Part shown: positions 1 through 6,640 of the stretch, piece by piece
How the letters are laid out: each line of letters opens with the position of its first letter
How positions within the stretch are numbered: position 1 is the first letter of the stretch
Source of the DNA: Selenomonas sp.
Lineage (GTDB): Bacteria; Bacillota; Negativicutes; Selenomonadales; Selenomonadaceae
Reading direction: 5' to 3'
Assembly (NCBI GenBank): GCA_022773585.1
Contig: JALEZZ010000085.1
Coordinates: 1-40,729 of the forward strand
DNA length: 40,729 nucleotides
The notes under the pieces: model-generated
What the model was told of the DNA's origin: nothing
Databases searched by the model: none
Seen by the model: only the letters and a program-made list of their open reading frames with translations
Made by a program: the position numbers and the translations under genes

Positions 1-53
1 ATCCATGGAGAGGACATTCCTTTGTGTGGATTTACATTGTCGATATGCATTTC

Positions 54-80
54 CACATCTTAGCGGATGTCTTCTTTTTT
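54..80 (+). terminator. possible weak terminator of an upstream gene
   Basis: A 5-bp hairpin (ACATC at 55-59, GATGT at 66-70) is followed by CTTCTTTTTT. It could end a transcript entering from the left edge. The T-run overlaps a TTGACA at 79-84 that may be the -35 box of the corA promoter. The stem is short, so this is tentative. Confidence 0.35.
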
Positions 81-108
81 GACAACATGAATTATTCTTC
101 GAAACTAT
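79..108 (+). promoter_or_regulatory. possible corA promoter
   Basis: A perfect -35 hexamer TTGACA (79-84) is followed after 18 bp by AACTAT (103-108), a mediocre -10. Transcription from here would give a leader of more than 200 nt before corA, containing the small reading frame and hairpin described separately. Confidence 0.4.
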
Positions 109-186
109 TCAATCCCACAAGTTTTGTGATTGAACCGAAAATTTTACGAAAAGCATGAAAACCACGCAAAAAGGAAGGTGAGGGAC

Positions 187-279
187 ATGGACGACCACCC
201 TAGTTCATCGAAACCAAAACGAAAAATTGCATACGGGGAAGCGCCGCTGTCTCTCGCCTGGCTGAAACGAAACGGATAA
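187..279 (+). CDS. possible 30-residue leader peptide upstream of corA
   Basis: A short frame starts with ATG at 187 and ends with TAA at 277-279, encoding 30 residues. It begins MDDHPSSSKPKRK and ends LAWLKRNG. A purine-rich AAGGTGAGG-like Shine-Dalgarno lies just upstream, better than expected by chance. The peptide is basic and carries several Ser, Lys and Pro residues. Its stop codon is 9 nt before a hairpin that buries the corA ribosome-binding site. In enteric bacteria, Mg2+ transporter genes are preceded by short regulatory leader frames (mgtL, corL), so a translated leader is a reasonable analogy. I see no sequence similarity to those peptides. No other gene is visible in positions 1-326. 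Confidence 0.4.
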   Translation: MDDHPSSSKPKRKIAYGEAPLSLAWLKRNG

Positions 280-287
280 ACAGGCTC

Positions 288-326
288 GGATGGTGCTCTT
301 TCCCATGAAAAGGGAGGAAACCATCC
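288..326 (+). promoter_or_regulatory. hairpin that sequesters the corA ribosome-binding site
   Basis: GGATGGT (288-294) pairs perfectly with ACCATCC (320-326), which ends on the base before the corA ATG at 327. Inside, TTTCCC can pair with the GGGAGG Shine-Dalgarno through CCC/GGG, one T-A and G-U pairs. The folded mRNA would hide the ribosome-binding site and place the start codon at the foot of the stem. This layout is typical of translational control. The pairing is seen in the sequence; the regulatory role is inferred. Confidence 0.55.
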
Positions 327-1280
327 ATGCTGAAGATTTACAAGTCGATGGAGAGCGGCCCTTTGCAGGAACTCACGCTCAAGACGCTCGAGAAAGGGGC
401 GTGGATCAACATCATCGATCCGACGCCCTATGAGCTGAAAGTCGTGAGCAATCTGACGGAAGTCGATCCCGATTTCCTGCGCTCTGCCCTCGATGATGAG
501 GAGCGCTCGCATACCGATGTCGAGGACGACTCGGTCATGGTCCTGACAAATGTCCCAGTCTGCCGCGACAAGGACAGCTATGACGCATTGCCGCTTGCAA
601 TCATCGTGACGGACGAGTATATCCTGACCGTCTGTCTCGAAGAAACGCCCGTCATCAGCGAATTCAATGAGCGCACGGCGAAACTGTTCCGCACGTACAA
701 GAAGACGCGCTTCCTGTTCCAGATCCTCTACAAGTCGGCGACGTATTATTTGAAATACCTGCGTCAGATCTCGAAGACGTCGGACGAGATCGAGGAGCAG
801 CTGCGCCATGATATGAAGAATTCGGAGATTCTGCGCCTCTTGACGTTGCAAAAGGGCCTGACGTACTTCAATGCGGCCATCCGCTCGAATGGCGCCGTGC
901 TCGACAAGCTCATGCGCATTCGCAACAACCAGAGTCTCGCGCCAATCCTCAAGGTCTATGAGGAGGACGAGGATCTCTTGGAGGATGTCATCATCGAGAA
1001 CAAGCAGGCGCGCGAGATGGTCGAGATGTACAGCAAGATTCTCGCGCGCATCGCTGACACGTTTTCGTCCATTATTTCGAACAGCCAGAACCTCGTCATG
1101 AAATTTTTGGCGGCCATGACGATCATCATCGCTATCCCGACGGTCGTGTCGAGCTTTTTCGGCATGAACGTCCCTGTGCCGCTCGCCGAGAATCCCAATG
1201 GGTTCCTCTACGTCATGATTCTGGCGTTCGCGATTTCGATCACGAGTGCCTATGTGCTCTGGCGGAGGGATATGTTTTAA
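327..1280 (+). CDS. corA: CorA family magnesium/cobalt transport protein
   Basis: A 317-residue protein that forms a pentameric inner-membrane channel for Mg2+ (and Co2+/Ni2+) uptake in this family. The long acidic, helical N-terminal part (about residues 1-245) is the cytoplasmic funnel. It is followed by two membrane helices near the C-terminus (about 255-278 and 293-313). The family-defining GMN selectivity motif is at 279-281, directly after the first helix, and the chain ends in a basic tail (WRRDMF), as in CorA. Length is normal. The GGGAGG Shine-Dalgarno lies 10 nt upstream of the ATG but is buried in a hairpin. The permease gene follows after 11 nt, so the two are probably cotranscribed. 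Confidence 0.93.
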   Translation: MLKIYKSMESGPLQELTLKTLEKGAWINIIDPTPYELKVVSNLTEVDPDFLRSALDDEERSHTDVEDDSVMVLTNVPVCRDKDSYDALPLAIIVTDEYILTVCLEETPVISEFNERTAKLFRTYKKTRFLFQILYKSATYYLKYLRQISKTSDEIEEQLRHDMKNSEILRLLTLQKGLTYFNAAIRSNGAVLDKLMRIRNNQSLAPILKVYEEDEDLLEDVIIENKQAREMVEMYSKILARIADTFSSIISNSQNLVMKFLAAMTIIIAIPTVVSSFFGMNVPVPLAENPNGFLYVMILAFAISITSAYVLWRRDMF

Positions 1281-1291
1281 GGAGTTATATT

Positions 1292-2677
1292 TTGGATATT
1301 TTCCGCACTAAATCGATCGAGGAATACCAGGCGGACGCAAAGGCGACGCATCTCAGGCGTGCGATGGGCGCCCTCGATGTCACGATGCTCGGCGTCGGCG
1401 TCATTGTCGGCACGGGCATCTTCGTGCTGACGGGCGTTGCCGCCGCGAAATACGCGGGGCCCGCGCTGATGCTTTCGTTCCTCATCGCTTCCGTGACCTG
1501 TGCCTTCGTCAGCATGACGTATTCCGAGCTCGCCTCGATGGTGCCGGTGGCAGGCAGCGCCTATGCCTACGCCTACACCTCGGTCGGCGAGCTCTTTGCA
1601 TGGCTCGTCGGCTGGAACCTCGTGCTCGAGTACTCGGTCGGCGCGTCGGCTGTTGCGGGCGGGTGGTCGGCGTATGTCGTCGGACTTTTGAAGACGGGGG
1701 GCCTCGAGCTGCCGCAGGCGTTCACGACGGTGCCAGCCGATGGCGGCCTCGTGAACCTGCCGGCCATCCTGATTACGATGTTCCTGACATTCCTTCTGAT
1801 TCGCGGCGTTCATGAGAGCGTTACGGTCAACAAGGCGCTTGTCGCGGTTAAATTACTCGCCATCTTCATTTTCTTGTTCCTTGCGGGACCGTCCGTCGAT
1901 GTGACGAACTGGGAGCCGTTCATGCCGTTCGGCTTTGCGGGCGTCTCGGCGGGCGCGGCCGTCATCTTTTTTGCGTATCTCGGCGTGGATTCCGTTGCGA
2001 CGGCGGCGGAGGAGACGAAGAACCCTGCACGCGACATGCCAATCGGCATCATCGCGTCGCTTGCAATCTGCACGCTGCTCTACATCGCCGTGACGGCCGT
2101 CATGACGGGCAACGTGCCGTATACGGAGCTCGATACGGCGGAACCCGTCGCGTTTGTTCTGCGCGAACTCGGCTACCGCTTCGGCTCAGCGCTCGTCGGC
2201 ACGGGCGCGATCGCGGGTCTCACGACGGTGCTGCTCGTCATGATGTACGCGCAGACGCGCGCGTTCTTCGCCATGAGCCGTGATGGTCTCATCCCGCAGG
2301 CCGTCTGCAAAATCCATCCGCGCTTTGCAACGCCGCACCGCATCACAATCATCGTCGGCATCGCTGTTGCGCTGATTTCGGGCTTCACGCCGATCAATGT
2401 CGTCGCGGAGATGTGCAGCGTCGGCACGCTGTTCGCCTTCATCATTTCAGCGATTGGCGTCGTCGTGCTGCGTCACCGCCAGCCCGACGCCCGGCGCCCG
2501 TTCCGCTGCCCGGCCATCCACGTCATGAGCCTGCTCGCCATCCTCTCGTGCGGCTACATCATGTACAACCTTTCGTCGATGACCTGGGAGCGCTTCTGGA
2601 TCTGGAGCGCGGCGGGGCTCCTCATTTATTTTGCCTATGGACGCCGCCACAGCCGCGAAAACCATAGGGAATCATAA
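1292..2677 (+). CDS. APC superfamily amino-acid permease (cationic amino-acid transporter-like)
   Basis: A 461-residue membrane protein with about twelve hydrophobic segments. The first helix carries the glycine-rich stretch GVGVIVGTGIFV, the substrate-binding signature of the amino acid-polyamine-organocation superfamily. The later motif AEETKNPARDMPIGI is typical of the YfnA/CAT-like branch. Members import amino acids with protons or exchange them; the substrate cannot be read from sequence. The start is TTG at 1292, chosen because an AAGGAGT Shine-Dalgarno overlaps the corA stop at a suitable distance and the protein then begins MDIFRTKSIEEY, as usual for this branch. Cotranscription with corA is likely. 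The C-terminal tail is short and basic. Confidence 0.88.
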   Translation: MDIFRTKSIEEYQADAKATHLRRAMGALDVTMLGVGVIVGTGIFVLTGVAAAKYAGPALMLSFLIASVTCAFVSMTYSELASMVPVAGSAYAYAYTSVGELFAWLVGWNLVLEYSVGASAVAGGWSAYVVGLLKTGGLELPQAFTTVPADGGLVNLPAILITMFLTFLLIRGVHESVTVNKALVAVKLLAIFIFLFLAGPSVDVTNWEPFMPFGFAGVSAGAAVIFFAYLGVDSVATAAEETKNPARDMPIGIIASLAICTLLYIAVTAVMTGNVPYTELDTAEPVAFVLRELGYRFGSALVGTGAIAGLTTVLLVMMYAQTRAFFAMSRDGLIPQAVCKIHPRFATPHRITIIVGIAVALISGFTPINVVAEMCSVGTLFAFIISAIGVVVLRHRQPDARRPFRCPAIHVMSLLAILSCGYIMYNLSSMTWERFWIWSAAGLLIYFAYGRRHSRENHRES

Positions 2678-2717
2678 TCAACAATCAGAAAATCTGATAA
2701 AATCGTGACGGAAAGTG

Positions 2718-2746
2718 TTTACAATTGTGGTTCGAACGTGTAAAAT
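2718..2746 (+). promoter_or_regulatory. promoter of the pyruvate:ferredoxin oxidoreductase gene
   Basis: -35 TTTACA (2718-2723), a 17-bp spacer and -10 TAAAAT (2741-2746). The predicted start point is near 2753, about 65 nt before the ATG. Spacing is ideal and it is the best promoter match in the 141-bp gap. Confidence 0.7.
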
Positions 2747-2753
2747 AAAGCTT

Positions 2754-2779
2754 AGGTATTCTGTATACCTTGTATACCT
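2754..2779 (+). promoter_or_regulatory. operator-like repeats at the nifJ transcription start
   Basis: AGGTAT (2754-2759) is an inverted copy of ATACCT (2765-2770). The 9-mer TGTATACCT occurs twice in perfect tandem (2762-2770 and 2771-2779). The cluster sits at the predicted +1, directly downstream of the -10 box, where a repressor would block the polymerase. It does not resemble a Rex site. The binding protein is unknown. Confidence 0.45.
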
Positions 2780-2818
2780 CATTTGACACACTAGGAACCA
2801 ACAGAGGGGAGCTTCAAC

Positions 2819-5800
2819 ATGAGCAAAAAGATGAAAACAATGGACGGCAACACCGCTGCCGCCTACATCTCCTACGCGTTCACGGACGTCGCAGCGATCT
2901 ACCCGATCACCCCGTCCTCGCCGATGGCAGAGCATGTCGACGAGATGGCGGCGCACGGCGCCAAGAACCTCTTCGGCGAGAAGGTCCGCGTCATCGAGAT
3001 GCAGTCGGAGGCCGGTGCCGCAGGTGCTGTCCATGGTTCTCTGCAGGCGGGCGCGCTGACGACGACGTACACGGCGTCGCAGGGCTTCCTCCTCATGATC
3101 CCGAATCTCTACAAGATTTCCGGCGAACTGCTGCCGGGCGTGTTCCACGTTTCGGCGCGTGCACTCGCGACGAGCTCGCTGAACATCTTCGGTGATCAGC
3201 AGGATGTCATGGCTGCCCGTCAGGCTGGCTGCGCAATGCTCGCAGAGGCCAGCGTGCAGGAGGTCATGGATCTCTCGGCTGTCGCTCACCTCGTCGCCAT
3301 CAAAGGGCGCGTTCCGTTCATCAACTTCTTCGACGGTTTCCGTACGTCCCACGAGATCCAGAAGATCGAAGTTGTGGATTACGACGACCTCGGCAAGATC
3401 CTCGACTGGGATGCCGTCGCAGCGTTCCGCCGTCGCGCACTGAACCCGGATCATCCGGTCATCCGCGGCACGGCGCAGAACCCGGACATCTACTTCCAGG
3501 AGCGCGAAGCTGTCAACCGTTACTACGATGCCATCCCGCAGCTCGTCGAGGATGCCATGGCAGACCTCGCAAAGATTACGGGCCGCGAGCATCATCTGTT
3601 CGACTACTACGGCGCACCGGATGCCGACCGCGTCATCATCGCGATGGGCTCCATCTGCCAGACGGCAGAAGAGGTCGCGACGTACCTGGGCAAGCAGGGC
3701 GAGAAGGTCGGCCTCCTCTCCGTGCACCTCTATCGTCCGTTCTCCATCGAGCATTTCCTCAAGGCTCTGCCGAAGACGGTCAAGAAGATTGCCGTCCTCG
3801 ACCGCACGAAAGAGCCGGGCGCGCTCGGCGAGCCGCTCTACCTCGATGTCAAGGCAGCTTACTACGGCCAGGAGAACGCTCCAATCATCGTCGGCGGCCG
3901 CTATGGCCTCGGCGGCAAGGACACGACGCCGGATCAGGTGTTCGCTGTCTATGATGCCCTCAAGGCGGATAATCCGCTCCACGGCTTCACGATCGGCATC
4001 GAAGACGATGTGACGAACCTCAGCCTCGCACCGACGCACAGCGATGTGGACCTCACGCCGGAAGGCACGACAGCCTGCAAGTTCTGGGGCCTCGGCTCGG
4101 ACGGCACGGTCGGCGCGAACAAAAGCGCCATCAAGATCATCGGCGACAAGACCGACATGTATGCCCAGGCATACTTTGCATATGATTCCAAGAAGTCCGG
4201 CGGCATCACGATGAGCCATCTGCGCTTCGGCAAGCAGCCCATCACGAGCCCGTACCTCATCAACAAGGCGGACTTCATCTCCTGCTCGCAGCAGTCCTAT
4301 GTCTATGCATACGACCTGCTCGCCGGCCTGAAGCCGCATGGCGTATTCCTCCTGAACACGGTCTGGGATGACGCAGCGCTCGACAAGCATCTGCCGGCTT
4401 CCATGAAGCGCTACATCGCCAACAACGAGATCGACTTCTACACGGTCAACGCCGTTGACATCGCGAAGGGCCTCGGCCTCGGCGGCCGCTTCAACATGGT
4501 CATGCAGTCCGCGTTCTTCAAGCTCGCGAACATCATCCCGATCGACACGGCCGTCGAGTACCTCAAAGACGCCGTCGTCAAATCGTATGGCAAGAAGGGC
4601 GAAAAGGTCGTCTCGATGAACCAGGGCGCCATCGACCAGGGCATCGCTGCTCTCCACAAGGTCGAAGTTCCGGCTGCTTGGAAGGATGCAAAGGATGCAG
4701 AGGCTACGAAGCGCGACGTCCCGGCCTTCATCACGGAGATCCAGGAAGTCATGAACCGCCAGGAAGGCGAGAAGCTCGCTGTCTCGCACTTCGCGCATGG
4801 CATGGAAGACGGCACGTTCCCGGTCGGCGGCTCCGCTTATGAGAAGCGCGGCACGGCCATCAACGTTCCGGCTTGGGATGCCGAAAAGTGCATCGGCTGC
4901 AACCAGTGCTCGTTCGTTTGCCCGCATGCTGCCATCCGCCCGGTCCTCACGACGGAAGAAGAGCTCAAGGCAGCACCGGAAGGCATGCAGTCTACGGCCT
5001 CGAAGGTCGCAAAGGGCATGAACCTCACAATCGCCGTCTCGACGCTCGACTGCCTCGGTTGCGGCAACTGCGCGCAGGTCTGCCCGGCAAAGGCCCTCAC
5101 GATGGTGCCGCTGACGGATGCAGAGAAGGATCGCCAGAAGTATTTCGACTATGGCATCGACACGACGAAAGTCGCGCCGAAGAAGACGGCCGTCAAGAAG
5201 ACGACGGTAGTCGGCTCGCAGTTCGAGACGCCGCTGTTCGAGTTCTCGGGCGCTTGCGCAGGCTGCGGCGAGACGCCGTATGCGAAGCTCCTCACGCAGC
5301 TGTTCGGCGACCGCATGATGATTTCGAATGCAACGGGCTGCTCCTCCATCTGGGGTGCATCCGCTCCTGCGATGCCGTACACGAAGAACGCCAAGGGCCA
5401 GGGCCCGGCTTGGGCGAACTCGCTCTTTGAAGATAACGCAGAGTACGGCCTCGGTATGTGCCTCGGCGTCAAAGCCATCCGCGAGCGCCTCGCAACGTCC
5501 ATGCAGGCAGCTGTTGAAGCGGGCAAGGGCAGTGCTGATCTCCAGGCGGCCATGAAAGACTGGATGGAGCATATCGCTGACGGCGAAGGCACGCGCGACC
5601 GCGCTGAGAAGCTCACGAAGCTCCTCGAAGCCGAGAAGGGCAGCGACAAAGAACTCAACGCCATCTACGACGACCGCGACTACTTCGTCAAACGTTCGCA
5701 GTGGATCCTCGGCGGCGACGGCTGGTCTTATGACATCGGCTACGGCGGTGTCGACCACGTCCTCGCTTCCGGCGAAGACATCAACATCTTCGTCTTCGAC

Positions 5801-6343
5801 ACGGAGGTCTACTCCAACACGGGCGGTCAGGCCTCGAAGGCAACGCCGGCTGCTGCTATCGCACAGTTCGCTGCTTCCGGCAAGCGCACGAAGAAGAAGG
5901 ACATGGGCCTCATGGCGATGACGTATGGCTACATCTACGTGGCCCAGGTTGACATGGGTGCGGACCACAACCAGGTTCTCAAGGCCATCGCTGAGGCAGA
6001 GGCTTATCATGGCCCGTCGCTCATCATCGCGTATGCACCGTGCATCAACCACGGCATCCGCAAGGGCATGGGCAACAGTCAGCTCGAAGCAAAACTCGCT
6101 GTCGAGTGCGGCTACTGGGCGAACTTCCGTTACAACCCGGATCTCCGCGGCACGGACAAGAACCCGTTCAGCCTCGATTCCAAGGCTCCGGACTTCTCGA
6201 AGTTCCAGGACTTCCTGATGGGCGAGAACCGCTACATCAACCTCAAGCGCTCCTTCCCGGAGGCCGCCGAAGCCCTGTTCGAAAAGACGCAGAAAGACGC
6301 CGAGACGCGTTACAACCACTACGCGAAACTCGCAGGCAAATAA
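2819..6343 (+). CDS. nifJ: pyruvate:ferredoxin (flavodoxin) oxidoreductase, single-chain
   Basis: A 1174-residue enzyme that oxidatively decarboxylates pyruvate with CoA to acetyl-CoA and CO2 and passes electrons to ferredoxin; it is central to anaerobic pyruvate metabolism. The N-terminal pyrimidine-binding domain carries YPITPSSPMAEH. Two ferredoxin-type 4Fe-4S sites follow, with cysteines at 691/694/697/701 and 745/748/751/755. Cys813 and Cys816 (ACAGCGETPY) begin the proximal-cluster ligands. The C-terminal thiamine-diphosphate domain has GDGWSYDIGYGG and DTEVYSNTGGQ. Length matches the one-chain homodimeric family. A GAGGGGAG Shine-Dalgarno precedes the ATG. The gene is monocistronic, with its own promoter and a strong terminator. 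Codon use is strongly biased, as expected of a highly expressed gene. Confidence 0.97.
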   Translation: MSKKMKTMDGNTAAAYISYAFTDVAAIYPITPSSPMAEHVDEMAAHGAKNLFGEKVRVIEMQSEAGAAGAVHGSLQAGALTTTYTASQGFLLMIPNLYKISGELLPGVFHVSARALATSSLNIFGDQQDVMAARQAGCAMLAEASVQEVMDLSAVAHLVAIKGRVPFINFFDGFRTSHEIQKIEVVDYDDLGKILDWDAVAAFRRRALNPDHPVIRGTAQNPDIYFQEREAVNRYYDAIPQLVEDAMADLAKITGREHHLFDYYGAPDADRVIIAMGSICQTAEEVATYLGKQGEKVGLLSVHLYRPFSIEHFLKALPKTVKKIAVLDRTKEPGALGEPLYLDVKAAYYGQENAPIIVGGRYGLGGKDTTPDQVFAVYDALKADNPLHGFTIGIEDDVTNLSLAPTHSDVDLTPEGTTACKFWGLGSDGTVGANKSAIKIIGDKTDMYAQAYFAYDSKKSGGITMSHLRFGKQPITSPYLINKADFISCSQQSYVYAYDLLAGLKPHGVFLLNTVWDDAALDKHLPASMKRYIANNEIDFYTVNAVDIAKGLGLGGRFNMVMQSAFFKLANIIPIDTAVEYLKDAVVKSYGKKGEKVVSMNQGAIDQGIAALHKVEVPAAWKDAKDAEATKRDVPAFITEIQEVMNRQEGEKLAVSHFAHGMEDGTFPVGGSAYEKRGTAINVPAWDAEKCIGCNQCSFVCPHAAIRPVLTTEEELKAAPEGMQSTASKVAKGMNLTIAVSTLDCLGCGNCAQVCPAKALTMVPLTDAEKDRQKYFDYGIDTTKVAPKKTAVKKTTVVGSQFETPLFEFSGACAGCGETPYAKLLTQLFGDRMMISNATGCSSIWGASAPAMPYTKNAKGQGPAWANSLFEDNAEYGLGMCLGVKAIRERLATSMQAAVEAGKGSADLQAAMKDWMEHIADGEGTRDRAEKLTKLLEAEKGSDKELNAIYDDRDYFVKRSQWILGGDGWSYDIGYGGVDHVLASGEDINIFVFDTEVYSNTGGQASKATPAAAIAQFAASGKRTKKKDMGLMAMTYGYIYVAQVDMGADHNQVLKAIAEAEAYHGPSLIIAYAPCINHGIRKGMGNSQLEAKLAVECGYWANFRYNPDLRGTDKNPFSLDSKAPDFSKFQDFLMGENRYINLKRSFPEAAEALFEKTQKDAETRYNHYAKLAGK

Positions 6344-6370
6344 TTTCAGCCAATCCATCATCTCTCTGGA

Positions 6371-6399
6371 AAGAGGAAGCATCTTGCTTCCTCTTTTTT
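6371..6399 (+). terminator. intrinsic terminator after nifJ
   Basis: A perfect 9-bp stem, AGAGGAAGC (6372-6380) with GCTTCCTCT (6386-6394), has a 5-nt loop and continues into a T-run. Confidence 0.9.
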
Positions 6400-6413
6400 A
6401 ATAAAAATAATAC

Positions 6414-6442
6414 TTGCATTTTGCCATTCGCTGTCGTATAAT
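6414..6442 (+). promoter_or_regulatory. promoter of tRNA-Pro
   Basis: -35 TTGCAT (6414-6419), 17-bp spacer, perfect -10 TATAAT (6437-6442). The start point would be a few bases before the tRNA at 6455. Confidence 0.85.
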
Positions 6443-6454
6443 AATCTCCGTTGT

Positions 6455-6531
<77 letters not shown>

Positions 6532-6545
6532 TTGATGACAATCAG

Positions 6546-6580
6546 GACCAGTTCGATGAAACGTCGGACTGGTCTTTTCT
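6546..6580 (+). terminator. intrinsic terminator after tRNA-Pro
   Basis: An 11-bp stem with one G-U pair, GACCAGTTCGA (6546-6556) with TCGGACTGGTC (6564-6574), followed by TTTTCTT. Confidence 0.85.
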
Positions 6581-6598
6581 TATGCCCGTTTTCTGTGG

Positions 6599-6604
6599 TA
6601 TAAT
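6599..6604 (+). promoter_or_regulatory. -10 box of the M16C peptidase promoter
   Basis: Perfect TATAAT at 6599-6604, about 36 bp before the start codon. The matching -35 is weak (TTCTTA at 6577-6582, 16-bp spacer) and overlaps the tail of the tRNA terminator. Confidence 0.5.
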
Positions 6605-6640
6605 ATTTTCGTTTATGAAAGCACACAGGGAGGTCTTTTG

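Noticed and set aside
2678..2717. Terminator after the permease gene (ATCAGA/TCTGAT hairpin at about 2685-2699)
   Set aside because: The stem is 6 bp and AT-rich, with no T-tract on the plus strand.
2678..6382. A 1234-codon open frame on the minus strand opposite nifJ
   Set aside because: It lies wholly across a clear pyruvate:ferredoxin oxidoreductase. Its composition (Arg, Asp, Val, Leu-rich, no domains) is the expected antisense shadow of strongly biased GC-rich codons.
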